DNA of 64,000 nucleotides, taken from contig CM032117.1 in the NCBI GenBank assembly GCA_018894105.1, positions 28,066,501 through 28,130,500 of the forward strand. Reading direction: 5' to 3'. The DNA comes from Jacaranda mimosifolia (taxonomy: Eukaryota; Streptophyta; Magnoliopsida; Lamiales; Bignoniaceae). The notes under the pieces were generated by a model. That model saw only the letters and a program-made list of their open reading frames with translations. It was not told where the DNA came from and did no database searches. The position numbers and the translations under genes are program-made. Shown piece by piece: positions 33,577-45,519 of this stretch (position 1 is the first letter of the stretch; every line of letters begins with the position of its first letter).

Positions 33577-36500
33577 TGACAACTCCCCCAACCAAAACTC
33601 GCTTATCGTACTCCACTCCTCTCATCACCAAGGAACGCAACCCTACCACATGCACCCAGATTTGACTAATGAGATGCCAAAAAAATAAAGATCAAAGTGA
33701 GCTCGTGGTAGATGTGGCGGCTAGTTCGTCTCCGGCGACCAATGGACGTGACCAAGGTATGGGTTCTAACAGTTCAACATGAGAAAGATGGCAGTGCCTT
33801 CATTTTAGCAAACCAGCGAGGAATAGAGGAAAAATTGAAGAAAAATATAGCGACGACATTGGTGGCGGGCTGACGATTTTTCGATCAATTAACTGGCCAA
33901 TTGATGTCTAAATCCAAAATTGATTTGGGGTTTTGGTAAAGCGCAGCAAGGCGCATAACTTGGTGGTATCGCGATTCAGTTTCAGTGACAATGCACGGCG
34001 TCACTCCGATGGTTCCGAGACAGAATGTTTTTCTCGCCGTGACAGGCACATACGTGATGTTGGCTTGTGACGATTAAGCTTCGATGATAAGATTAGGTAA
34101 AAGTTGGAGTTTGGGGATTAAATCTCTTGTGTTGTTTTATTCGTGTTAAACCATGTGTTGTAGCGCAATTGGGAGTATGAAATATGATATGGAACCAAGA
34201 TTCAATCATGCATGTGTATTTATAAAAATTAGTGAGCCAGAATTTATATTTTGTATGATAATCTTGGGATTAATTGAGTTAATCGGAAGAGAAAACCCTA
34301 AATCTTGTATTATGTGAAAGAGGATGAAGAATTGATATAAGAATTGGACTTATAAACCATGCATGTATGATTTTAGCCATTTAGTGGACTTGGATTTAGT
34401 ATATTATGTGATAATCTTGGTTAAATAAGTGGGTTAGGTGTTAAAATCCTAATTACATCTTGTGTTGGAAGTTGGGAATGATATTGGAATATATATATAT
34501 GTATATATACACATGTATATTGTACCTTTGTTCATGAACTTGTATTATGTCAAGAATGGAGAAATGACATATGATTGGTATATATATGTATATATCCCAT
34601 GCTTGGACTATTATATATGGCTAGTGGACCCGAATGTGACATATTATATACTAACTTGGATTAGTTAAGTTCATTTAAGAATGTAAACCCCAACTTGAGG
34701 ATTTTCAAATAATTTGGACCTAAGTATTGACATTGAGGATAATCTTATTAAATGGACTATTGTTGTTAATTTGGGACGATGTATAAAGACAATTATATGA
34801 TTCAAGTGCTAGATTATATTCTATTAATGGGATCGAAACAACCCTATAACTATTTCTATAGTAATCGCCTTAATTAGCACATTTTGTACTGATAGAATTG
34901 ACTGGACCCTAATTACCATATTAGTTGATTGATTAGTGATTTTGGGACTGTTAATAGTATGATTGTGCGTATTAAGAGTCAAAGGAGGATTTTAATGATA
35001 AAAATACTCTTTTGTTTAGGTGACAAAGAAGTGGGTCCTGTTGACTGTGATTGCTTTCTCTGAGAACTATGGAGGTGAGGGTCTGCCATTCTGGCCTCAA
35101 TTATACTTATATGTTCTTGTGGAATAACCCCTGTGAGGGTCTATCAATCTGGCACTTTCTCATACTTATCTATTATTGTGATAAACCCTGTGAAGGTTCA
35201 TGTTTCTGTATTGTATTTTGTTTTGTTGAAATCTGAGAATTGTTTGAGTTCTCGATTGTTATCTGTTATATGATATGTTCACCCCTATGCGGGTTATCGT
35301 TTGTTATTGATTCTAAATCATGTCCGTTCTAGCACCCAGAACTCTTGTTTGTTATCTATATCACTCTATTACCTAGAACATTTCATTTGTTATATGTCTG
35401 TTCTGTTATCTAACTGTCCAATTATCTATTTGTTCTGCTCTCGAACTATTCTGCTATCTGTTCCCATTCTGCTATCGGACTATTATGCTATCTGACTATT
35501 CTATTATCTGATCACTCCACTATTTGTTACTAGCTATTGTTTGTTACCATCTTGTATTGTTATTCGTTGCCTTACCGGCAATATTTACCGATTTTAATTA
35601 TTATTAGGAATAAGTAATGGGATGTTAATCCCTGTTGTGTGCATGGGATAAGCCGTAAACCCTAGGACGTTAATCCCAACTAGGTGCGTGGGATAAGACG
35701 TAAGCCCTGAACTCGTGATTAAGTAACGGGACATTAATCCCTACTGTGTGCAAGGGATAAGCCATAAGCCCTAGATGTTAATCCTTGCTAGGTGCGTGGA
35801 ATAAGCCGTAAGCCCTAGATGTTGATATAAGGAAAATCTAATAGGCACTATCTATTTCGTATTCTGATTGTATTCTGATTGTTTGTATCCCGCTCATGGA
35901 GCAATAAGGATGTGAAAGTTCTCGGTCTAGATCGGGCTGTTGTCCAGGCCGGACAAGCCATCTGTATTCCCTCCCAAACTGATTCGATTGAGATGGATCA
36001 TTTCTCCCTAACTGATCCGGTTGAGATGATCCCGAGTCATTTGAGCCAACAGCCACAACTTATGAGCTAGTTCCTATTGATAATCTTGGAATTTGAAATA
36101 TCTGTTTTGCCCGACTGTATTCTGATTGCCTAATCTGATCTGTTTATCTGTCTGTATCCAGACCGCCTGTAAATCTATTGAGTTGATTCTTCCTCGACAA
36201 ATCCCTACTACTTACTATTACGATTATCCCTTACTAAGTCCTTTGGACTTATCCCCTAGTATTTCATTGATTCTCTAAGAATAGGTGATGAAGATGAACT
36301 TCAGGCTTGGATTGAAGTATATATGTTTTGTAATAGATTAGGTGTTTATATACGTCTATGGGATCACTCGTATGTTAAGTTTTAAACTTAGAGATACTAT
36401 GGTATGTCAGATTTGATTTTAAGGTTTGTAGTCTGTATGAAACGATGAATGATGGGATCTATTGTGGCATGTAAATTGTACTTTTGATAAGGTTAGTTTA

Positions 36501-36608
36501 GGTTGGAAAAATTTTCTAATGGGCTTATTATTTGAATTATGGGTTGAGATTTAAGTCTAAATTGAGTGGCGCCTCAACTTAAGTGCTATCTCGAGTGGGG
36601 TTGCTACA
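33577..36608 (+). repeat. LTR-like copy of chromovirus type (LTR-C), about 3.0 kb
   Basis: The right end AGTGGCGCCTCAAC...GGGGTTGCTACA corresponds to the end of the LTR at 22478 (CACCTCAACC...GGGGCCCTACA). The left end TGACAACTCCCCCAACC could be either the LTR start or the pyrimidine-rich leader after the TATA region. It contains a tandem repeat at 35612. No primer site follows 36608 and flanking pentamers (GTTTA, AATTT) do not match, so whether it is a solo LTR is open. The open frames within it are not genes. Confidence 0.6.
35612..35822. repeat. Tandem repeat in LTR-C, dimeric unit about 109 bp x2
   Basis: Four half-units of about 52-55 bp share TTAATCCC, then GTGxGTG-like words, GGATAAGxCxTAA and CCCT. 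Half-units 1 and 3 (TGTGTGCA type) and 2 and 4 (TAGGTGCGTG type) pair, so the array is two copies of a dimer. Confidence 0.88.
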
Positions 36609-38584
36609 AATTTCATAAACAAGGTAAGATATAAACTTTAAAAGTTAAAAGTTCTATAGAAACCAATATATGGAGAGGATGTTTGCCTAGAATTAAAGTC
36701 ATCTAACTGAATTTTAAATTATAATAATTTTGAATGATATTTTAATTATGAAGTAAATTCTTATTAATTATTTAACATTATGGTCAAATCTTATTGTTTC
36801 ATCATGAATCTTACCTTTCATTTCCAATTAATTCATAAACTAATAAAGATAGTACTAAATTTCAAAGTTTAACCACAAGAAAGGGATGCAAAAGCACAAT
36901 TAAAGTAATTTTGATTGAATTCTAAATGTGGCAATTTCAAAAACTTTTCATTAGAAAAAGAATTCTTAATAATTATTAACATTAGGAAAAATTTTCTCAC
37001 GCTCCAGACAATCAAATCATACAGTCCAATCCCAAATATCTCACTGAATTAAAGTTATGACCTTGGACAAATTGAATTTGAAGACAACGTGATAACTTTA
37101 TAAACTTTCAAAAATAAAAAATTGAAGTAGATTAGCGCATTATTTGTAACTCAAAGACAATTTATTTTCAGAAATTAGATATCGAACATGAAAGTAACAC
37201 TGCTAACTGATACACTAGCTCTCATCTAAAGAAACTCTAGCTCCAATCCTTATTGAAAGTAGTTTTCACCACCTCATCGTGGTTAGGCTCTAAGTCTGCC
37301 AATAAAAAGTTTAAAAGTACATGAGTATGAGTCAAGGAGTCCATGGAATCTAAAGAAAATGTAATGACAATTTATAAAAAATCAAGAAAAATATAGTAGT
37401 AAACAATTGAACAATAGACAATTATAGAGCAAGAAGTATATTTTAACTTTTAAATATCAATGATAGTTTAGCAGTTGTTGAAGTCAGTCAACTTTATTAT
37501 TTGGATCATTATAATCCTTATTGCTCACCTAGGTCCTCGTGAAATCATATAATCCACCTCAGGCTTGATGTCCAACGAACAAGGCCCCCATTGCCCAGTG
37601 AAACCTATCGTAAACCCAAATCAAGTTGGATCCAACTAATAGTGTTGACACTAATATTATTCATAAGCACTAATCATCGGAATCACAAGAATCGATTGTT
37701 TTCTTGAGCAGTTGGGAAGAAAAATCAAGTTCAAGAGGTAGCAATGCTGAAAAAAAACACCTGATAGATTCAATTTTTGAAAGAATTTCCAATGTGGCAC
37801 ACATCATATTTTGACCATAATTTTCTCTATATAACTCAGATGAAAGTGATTTAAGATTCTGCAAAAACGTAGGAGATAGATCTACAATTTTTCTATTGGG
37901 AATATTTCTAGATTTACTTAAAAAGCATGAGAAAAATCCATGATAAAGTCGTATTCATGCAAAAACAGACATATTGAATTTTTTAAAAAGAATTGTGCCT
38001 TGAATGAAGGTGATTCAAGATCCTACAGAAACCTAAGAGATAACTATATAATTAGTTTATGGGAAACTTTTCTAGATTTAGTCAAATAGTAGGATGAAAT
38101 AGTCAATATTATTAAGATTCAACATTTAAATGTCAATGATCAATTCAGTAGTTGTTGAAGTCCACCATATTAGTCTTTAGCGCTTCTGGTAAGGCGCTAT
38201 CTTTCCAATATATGCTCGAGCTTTGGTCATCAAGAAATCCTATGATTGCCTCAAGTACAAATGACTTCTATTATGCATTAAGGGAATTAGGCCATAGGTC
38301 TTGAGGTCCAACTAGTAAGCCCATTGTTATTCGATGAAATTCATTGTATGCCCAAACCAAGTTTGATACAACTAATTGTAGCAGTAATAGTATCATTCAT
38401 ATGTATTGATCATCACATTTAACTATCAATTCAAAAACACGGTTTTAGATATAAAGAAAGCAATAAAAAGGTTGCATTTTCTTACAAAATTGTTATTTGA
38501 AAAAAATATAGTTGGGTGTTGGATACATCTTTTTTCTAATATAGTGAGAAACATGGAAAAGAAAATTATTTGATTTAAACTATA

Positions 38585-38606
38585 ATATATATATATATAT
38601 ATATAT
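38585..38606. repeat. (AT)n microsatellite
   Basis: About 11 AT units. Confidence 0.95.
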
Positions 38607-39129
38607 CCTTTTAGGTTTGAAAAACAATATTACATATTTACGTCTAAGATTTTGGGGCACTCATTGTGCTTATTGTTCAGATCAAGATCCAACCTTGACA
38701 TGTTAAATCCCAAATCATCTACTAAGATAAAAGTAAAAATAAATTTCTAACTCAATTAATATTTCAATACATAATGAAGGATACCTACCCGGAATGATTC
38801 CACATGAAACTATTTTTATAAGGAAAATGACATGCATTTAGGAAACTATCTTGGAAGGTGATTCATCTCATTACCTCTGTCCACTTTAGTGTTTTCAAAC
38901 TCAGACTTGTTGCTCAACTCACAGTGTATGGTAAATGCCTCTGCAGATTGCTTATATATCAACAATTAGCTAGCTAGGTGTTTCTTTCTCCTCTAGTTAA
39001 ACATGACAAGCAACATAATCAAACAGCTTAATTAATCTAGGACCAAAATTTACTCGTAGATATTCCTAGGAGCTAGCAAGGTAAAGTGCAAATAATATAT
39101 AGTTTATAATTTGTTTATCATGTTTGGTA

Positions 39130-39153
39130 GTATATATATATATATATATATAT
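39130..39153. repeat. (TA)n microsatellite
   Basis: About 12 TA units. Confidence 0.95.
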
Positions 39154-39593
39154 TGCAAGATGTTGTCTCATTGAAATTGAATGATCATGATTCATGACCT
39201 CCCTTATAAATTTCCTTATAACTCTCAAATTTTGTTTGGCATAGTCTCACGATATGCATGTTTACCACCAAACTAAACTTGGACAACATCTCAAACTCAT
39301 TAATCATGTCCAACTTTTCAAAACAAATATGACATCATTCTATCTCATGCGCTAGCTACTTACTTACTTAGAGCAATTACAAATTAACAAACAAGCAAGC
39401 CAGCCACACATTAATCTTTTCACTTCCAACTTTGCTAAGCTTCAAACTATTTTTTGTATTGGATTAGATATTGCTAATTGTTTATTATTTTGATCATCAA
39501 GTCCTAATCTTCTCTATGAGATACTGAGTTTTACAATGCCATATATCATAATTCTGATCATTTTTAACTGTGGCCACCATGTTGGTAATTGCA

Positions 39594-39733
39594 GATGTAC
39601 AACAATAGTATCCTAACTAACTAGATACTAATTGTAACTACCTAACAGTTATTCTAACTGAAATATAACTAACATGAATGAATGAATGAATTGGATTACA
39701 AGAAGAAATTCTGGAGAAATCCAGAATCCCTAA
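39594..39733 (-). repeat. Copia-3 3' LTR, truncated
   Basis: Aligns with 55880-56013 from GATGTACAACAA through AGTTATTCTAA, GAATGAATGAATT, ACAAGAAGAAATT and GGAGAAATCC. The part corresponding to 55793-55880 is missing or unrecognisable. It directly follows the end of the RNase H frame on the minus strand. Confidence 0.8.
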
Positions 39734-40240
39734 TATGTGGACGGTGAAGATCCTTCACGACTAGCTTGGAGAGAAGCAGGAACAGCGAAGCAAATTAAAG
39801 GGCGGAGCTTTGGTGAACACATCGTCGAGCTGGAGACCACCAGAGCAGAGCAGATCGACATCAGTTTGATGGAACCATCTACTAACTTTGTCGCGATCTG
39901 ACAAAATAACAATCAATTTGATGTGCTTCGTCTGCTCATGAAAAATAGAGTTGAAGGCAATATGAAGGGTGGCGGCACGGTTGTCGCAAAATAGTAAGGC
40001 AGGGACCGGTAGAGGTTGTTGGAGATCTCGAAGGAGTTGGTGATTTCACATGAAGTAGCAGCCATTGCTCGATAATCTGTTTTGGTAAAGGATCAAGAAA
40101 CGGTGGTTTGCTTCTTCGATTTCCAGGAGATCAACGATTGTCCAAGAAAGATGTAAAACCTAGTTGTAGATTTCCTGGAATATTTACAAGCTGCTCAATC
40201 AGCGTTGGAGAAGGTGTACGTTGAGCTGAAAGAAAAGAAC
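39734..40240 (-). pseudogene. Copia-3 RNase H
   Basis: The minus strand near 40075 reads DYRAMAATSCEI (usual EAEYRAMAxxxCEL, with the catalytic Glu region altered), then a worn YYFATTVPPPF (usual LFCDNxAAIHIA), and at 39912-39850 VDGSIKLMSICSALVV, matching the usual IVDGxIKLMPIxSxxQLAD end of copia RNase H. The frame ends a few codons before the LTR. Frame changes separate the parts. Confidence 0.8.
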
Positions 40241-40299
40241 AATCCTTGTCCAGGCATCTTTTTGAGGTACCTAAGAAGATAGTGAATGGCCTATAAGTG

Positions 40300-41192
40300 G
40301 CTGTGCTGCCACGAGGTTGAGAAAGAAACTAGCTCAACTTGCGGACTGCGAAAGTGATATATATGTGGCCTTGAGAGGTTTAGGTATAGCAGGCGTCCAG
40401 TGAGGTTTCTACACAGAGAGGGATTCGATAGCAGTATGCATGCCACCAATTGAGTTTAATTGAACTTCAGGATCTATTGGCATGGTGGCTGGCTTGGTGG
40501 CAAGGAATCGAGTGTCCTCTAAAACGTTGTAATTAATGTATATTGGTGTTGAGATAGAACCAATATTCCAGAGGGCGACCGAGCAATCTCCAGGCCTGAA
40601 AAATACTTCAAAATGCATGAGTTTAAAATGTTGTTGTAGGATGGATTTGAACCTGTCTATGATTTGCTTGGATGGACCTGTCAGTATAATATCGTCCACC
40701 AAGACTAATATAGCAACAAAAGTGGAGTTAGAGCCGTAAGTAAATAGGTTATAATCTAATCTAAACTGTTGGAAGCCAAGTTAAGGACTGTGGAGAGTTT
40801 TGAGTACCATTAACGTGACTCCTGCATTTAAGGCCGTAGATAGATTTGTGAGGCTTAGATGTGAAGTGGTGTGTGGTGTGTGGTGTATAACCAAGAGGAA
40901 GGTCCAATATATACTTCTTCAAACAAGTCTCTGCTTAAGATATATTGTTAATGTCTAATTGTGTATGGAAGCTAGTGCAAGTGGAGCTTAACAATAGCAA
41001 GTTTGGCCACTGTGAAAAAATGTTGGTGAAATATATGTTGGCTTGTTGGGTGTAGATCTCGGCCACAAGTCGGGTTTTGTGTCTTTTTACAGTGTCGTTG
41101 GAGTTAAGCTTGAGTTTAAAAATCCATTTGCACCCTACTGTATGTTTTATGAGGGGAAAGGGGGACTATGGACCAAGTGTGATAGACTTTAA
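40300..41192 (-). pseudogene. Copia-3 reverse transcriptase
   Basis: The minus strand begins next to the Harbinger insert with HTWSIVPLSPHKT, then GCKWIFKLKLNSND (usual GCKWVFKIKxNSDG), DLPLGYTPHT, HKSIYGLK-type text, and the catalytic box LVDDIILTGPSKQIIDRFKS at about 40710-40650, with both Asp kept. LEDTRFLATKPATMPIDPEV follows at about 40520-40465. Several frame changes and stops prevent translation. Its integrase is found beyond the 7.2 kb insertion at 48361-49745. Confidence 0.88.
41190..41192. repeat. 3 bp target duplication, left copy
   Basis: TAA, matching TAA at 48361-48363. Confidence 0.7.
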
Positions 41193-41558
41193 AACTGTGA
41201 TTGCTTGTAGAAAAAATCCTAAAACTCGGTGTTTCTAAAGCTGGAGCAATAAGAAAATTGAGTTTGATTGTCAAACCCATCTCATTTCCTTTGGAAATGA
41301 GAAGTAGGGCTAATCTCTCTCTCTCTCCCATTTATCTTTCTCTCCTATCCTATCTCATTTTTCTCTCTCTCCTATCTCTCTCATATTTCTCTTATCTCAC
41401 TATCTCAATTTGTCTCAATTGTCTACCGATGGCTACGAGCTCATCCGTTATTATTGAGGATGTATAAATATAGATGGCCTTGCATGTGATTATAATTATG
41501 TGGGGAGAGATTGTTATTGAAATATTTGATGTGGCTTTCGTGGTCGTGAGGATGGAGT

Positions 41559-42008
41559 TGTAAGAAATAATTCAGCCCAAAATTTATATACCCATGAAAT
41601 CAAAACATCATAAATAGATTTATTATTAATATCTGTTTGAGCCATTAAATTGATGATCAATTATTCCTGCAATTTCATTATTGATTGCTAAGTCTTTCTC
41701 TCCTTCTCACACGAACTAGTTGGCAGCTTTAATGGGATAGTAATATCAAAACGTGGAGTCGAGAAGAGACATAACCACAATATATATAAGATAAAACTAT
41801 AGAGAGCCCTCCCGTCACAAGCTTCTAAAATTGGGCCTACACCAGCTATCATACCAAGTCTGTTTAGAAAATTGCCTTAATAATATTAGATCAAAATAAT
41901 AGGCCCTATGAGTCTGTTTCATTAACCGTATTAATTTAGCCTGTTTTTATTTTATTAAAAAATAAATTCAATTAATAGAAGTTCACATTTTAGAATAAAA
42001 TTCCAACA
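41559..42008 (-). repeat. Copia-2 3' LTR, 450 bp
   Basis: Plus-strand TGTAAGAAATAATTCAGCCC to TTCCAACA; on the minus strand it starts TGTTGGAA and ends TTCTTACA. The polypurine tract abuts it. Confidence 0.92.
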
Positions 42009-42020
42009 TTCTCCCACTTG
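42009..42020 (-). other. Copia-2 polypurine tract
   Basis: Minus strand CAAGTGGGAGAA directly before the LTR start TGTTGG. Confidence 0.85.
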
Positions 42021-42761
42021 AACAAATATTAATTGTAACTTTAAAACAAAATAATAGGTAAAGTTTGAGAAAACGACTCTAGGGTTATATTACAAAAAGA
42101 TTTTGACTGTGGCCACAATTTAAAGAAAAGAAATATAGCAATAAGACAAGACTACCAACACAATCCGGTCCAGTAAAAATTACTAATATTGGATCATTGC
42201 AGTGATTGCATATTTCATCAACACAAAACCTTCCATAGCCACATATACCAGCAATTCTACCAGCATGGATTCAAACATGATGGTGTAGCAAGAAATAGCA
42301 ACTAAAATATGACCCAAATATGTATGCTATTTCATTGTTGGTACTCCAATTATCTTGTAAGACATGAATTTCTAAAACTATATGAAATCTCAAGAAAAAT
42401 TGACTTTCTTATCAGATGTGGGCCTCTTGAGCAATAGGAAACCCTAAGAAAATCCATGATTTTCTTGTAGACATGAATTTCTAAAAACAATATGAAATTC
42501 CAAGAAAACCAACTTCAAAAGAAGTCATGTTTGCCTCGTTCAATACTAAAAATACAATATGGTGTCATTTATGAGGCATACCCAACTCTCAAAATCAACA
42601 CCTAATCTCAAGATACATATCAAGCGAGATATAACCATAAAAATTGTGCTCACAATTATAACAAATACATCAATAGTTGAAAAAATAATCTTGCATTAAT
42701 AAAAGCCAATAAGACAAAGGCTTCAATATTGTAACAAATTCAATAAAGAAAAATATCTCAC

Positions 42762-43001
42762 TTAACTCAATACATCAAAAGACTCAATCATACCTATGTG
42801 TTCTACATGTGTTTTGAAAATTATAGGTCTCAATCCCTTGGTCAAAGAATTTGTAAGCATAGAGTCGATATAAACATGCTCTATAATAATGGTATCATTT
42901 TTAACCAAGTCTCTCACAATGAGATACTTAAGCTCTACATATTTAGATGCACTGGAGGACTTATAATTCCTTAAAAAGAAACACAGCAACAACATTATCA
43001 T
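42762..43001 (-). pseudogene. Copia-2 RNase H, C-terminal remnant
   Basis: Reads KSSSASKYVELKYLIVRDLV, IEHVYIDSMLTNSLTKGL and IFKTHVEHIGM, the end of copia RNase H (usual KHIDIKYLVVRE, IEHISTNSMIADPLTKGL). The first two thirds of RNase H are missing between here and the RT at 43111, which points to an internal deletion of several hundred bases. Confidence 0.85.
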
Positions 43002-43110
43002 AATAAATCCTCAATAGGCATATAAATTGAATCATTAACTAAAAAACTTTGAAATGAAGTTCTTTAATTTTTTTTTTAAATAAATATCACAAGACTTTCT
43101 TAACTGCCAC

Positions 43111-43980
43111 CTAATGTTCTTGTCCTGGATTAGAGAGATAGCGCCCAAGAATACCAACAACGAAGGCTATATCAGGCCTAGTGCAAACTTGTGCATACAT
43201 TAGACTACCAACAGTGCTAAAGTAAGGAATATTTTTCATGGACTCTTCCTCAAGTTTGTTCTTACAACATTGTGCAATGCTAAGTTTATCACCTTTCACA
43301 ATAGGCACATCACCAGGTTTACAATTCTGCATGTTAAATCTAGCCAAAACACGATCAATGTAACTCACTTGAGAAAGTCCTAACAAGCCTCGAGTTTTAT
43401 CACGGTGGATCTCAATTCCAAGAACAAAAGATGATTCACCAAGATCCTTCATATCAAAACTATGACATAACATTTGTTTTGTCTCATGGAGCAAACCCAA
43501 ATCACTACTAGCAAGTAAAATATCATCAATATAAAGCACCAAATATATGAATTTTCTCCCACTGGTCTTGAGGTAAACACAATGGTCCATTTAATTTTCC
43601 TCAAAGCCTAATAAAGTCACTACCTTATCAAACTTCAAGTACTACTGACGAGAAGCCTATTTAAGGCCATAAATTGACTTATTCAGCTTACACACTAGGT
43701 GTTCCTTCCCTTCTTGAATAAAACCCTCGAGTTAAGTCATATAAACTTCTTCATCAAGATCGCCATTAAGGAAAGCTATCCTAACATCCATTTGTTGGAG
43801 TTCCAAATCAAAATGTGCTACTAAACTCATAATAATCCTAAAGGAATCTTTGGAGGAAACAGGAAAGACTGTGTCACCATAATCAATCCCAGCTCTTTGA
43901 GTAAAGCATTTAGCTACAGGTCTAGCCTTAAACCTTTCAACCTTCTCTTTTGAGTCTTTCTTGGTTTTAAACACCCCATT
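43111..43980 (-). pseudogene. Copia-2 reverse transcriptase
   Basis: Two open pieces: 43974-43732 (SKEKVERFKARPVAKCFTQR, GIDYGDTVFPVSSKDSFRII, FLNGDLDEEVYM) and 43590-43111 (YLVLYIDDILLASSDLGLLH, with both catalytic Asp kept, then GIEIHRDKTRGLLGLSQ and VGSLMYAQVCTRPDIAFVVG). The 140 bp between them carries the connecting residues with stops. This is the best preserved RT in the window, but still broken. Confidence 0.92.
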
Positions 43981-44200
43981 TGTAATTTATAGTCTTTCGA
44001 TCTTGGGGCAGATCAACTAACTCTCATACTTTATTCCCTTTTATTTAGTGAATTTCATCCTCCATAGTGCTAAAACATAAGTCTGATTTAGGACTAGACA
44101 TAGCATCAAAATAACTGATAGGATCAACTACAGAACTAACATTATAATCACTTTCCAAGAAATACGCATAGTAGTCATCATGAATTACTAGACGTCTCTC

Positions 44201-45060
44201 TCAAGTAGAATATCTAGTGGGCATTTGATGGATATGATTTTGAGGAGGATCAATATTCAAATGGACCTCCATATTAGCATTAGGTGTAGCTGCTTGTTCA
44301 TGAGGATCCTTAATTTCATGTACAGCAGGTAAGGAAAGTGTAACAGATTCAATTAGATCATCAACCAGTATAGAATAAGAACATTCACTCCTGTAAGGTA
44401 CATCATGCTCTAAGAACTTCGCTATCTGAGACTCAACCACTCGAGTTCCATGCGAAGGACAAAAGAATCTATATCCTTCAGAATGATCTGGATATCGGAT
44501 AAAGTAAACACGAGTAGATCTGAGGTCAGTCTTTTTCTCAAATGGGTTATAAATTCTAACCTCCGCAGGATATCCCCATGCATGAAGATAATTTAAGCTA
44601 GGTTTCCTACCAACATACAGCTCAAAAGGTATTTTGGGAGCTGATTTAGTAGGGACACGGTTAAGAATATATGTGGTAGTTCTTATAGCTTCACCTTAAA
44701 GAAATTTAGGTAACTGACATAAACTCATCATGCTCCTAATGATCTCAGCAATGGTGCAATTACTCCTTTCGGCTACACCATTTTGCTCAAGACTCCCAAG
44801 TATGATATATTGTGCAACAATTCTATATTTCTATAAATATTTAGCAAACAATCTCATATATTGCCAGTCTAATCATGTTTGCTTCTAATACAATCAACAC
44901 AAATTTCCTTATCTCCAAAGCTAGACTAGGAAGAATGGTATCAATATTTCTATCATATTTTTAGAAATATGGTCAAAACGCATATTATGGCATATCGCCC
45001 ATGCCATAATATGGAATAATCATCATTATTTAGGCGTCTTTACATACAAAAAATAAATTT
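44201..45060 (-). pseudogene. Copia-2 integrase and INT-RT linker
   Basis: On the minus strand, GSLEQNGVAERSN near 44800 keeps the catalytic Glu of the DDE triad. Then IRTTTYILNRVPTKSAPK-type text, PFELYVGRKPSL-type text, and RSTRVYFIRYPDHSEGYRFF and CPSHGTRVVESQIAKFLE follow at 44520-44400. The linker continues to 44201. The first two Asp of the core are not found between 44810 and 45060, so the core is rearranged or deleted. Confidence 0.85.
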
Positions 45061-45075
45061 TATTAGAAGCCAGTG

Positions 45076-45273
45076 TCAACATATGCAGCCATTAAACAAA
45101 ATGCCACAATCAATAACTTTAAAGTCTAATATCAAACTAACCTTCCCTTTGCCAAAAGAGAAGTCACAACCCAAATTGTTTGGAACAAAAATAGAAGTTA
45201 AGTTTTGAGTGAAAGTCCATACATAGAAAATGTTTTCCAAAACAAGAAAGGTTATTTGTTCACTCTCCCTCAT
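45076..45273 (-). pseudogene. Copia-2 protease-to-pre-integrase remnant
   Basis: Reads LVLENIFYVWTFTQNLTSIF and CDFSFGKGKVSLILDFKVI: matches the usual LxLxNVLYVPxxxxNLISVSKL region and the FGNG...L stretch between protease and pre-integrase. The protease active site itself is not present. Confidence 0.7.
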
Positions 45274-45301
45274 AACAAATTTTGGGTGTTATAGGCTCTT
45301 C

Positions 45302-45499
45302 TTATTTGACTACATTCCACGAGTAAGGAATTAAAAGCAACGTGAACAATATAATTATTGGGAACGAAATATCAAGATCTTTGAGTTTAAGTTTATCATG
45401 AACCATTTTTAGAACATACTCTCTCACCCCACCAGAAATATTATATTTCATATCTATCAAATCACTCATTAGATTCCCAACCTCAAACTTATCATACAC
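45302..45499 (-). pseudogene. Copia-2 gag remnant
   Basis: Reads LMSDLIDMKYNISGGVREYV, LKMVHDKLKLKDLDISFPI: the UBN2-type gag domain of copia (usual GVREHIMKMVDIAxKLKxLxMxI). The upstream part and the zinc knuckle are missing. Confidence 0.8.
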
Positions 45500-45519
45500 T
45501 TGATACGTTTATTCTACTA

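Larger units (their letters stand above)
36609..39593. other. Unassigned stretch with internal direct repeats
   Basis: About 3 kb, AT-rich, no gene recognised. 37440-37680 and 38120-38410 are diverged direct copies (shared TCAATGAT, AGTTGTTGAAGTC, CAACTAAT and TATTATTCAT-like words, in order). Between them 37840-37935 and 38010-38105 form another diverged pair (GATGAAAGTGATTTAAGAT and AATGAAGGTGATTCAAGAT). (AT)n runs lie at 38585-38606 and 39130-39153. Confidence 0.55.

Noticed and set aside
34462..36070. Open frames at 34462, 35051, 35301 and 35838-36070
   Set aside because: Low-complexity or chance frames inside LTR-C; overlapping frames on both strands and no known domain.
41315..41467. 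Coding frame 41201-41467 (+)
   Set aside because: Produced by the TCTC-rich tract in the Harbinger-like element; Leu/Ser repeats only.
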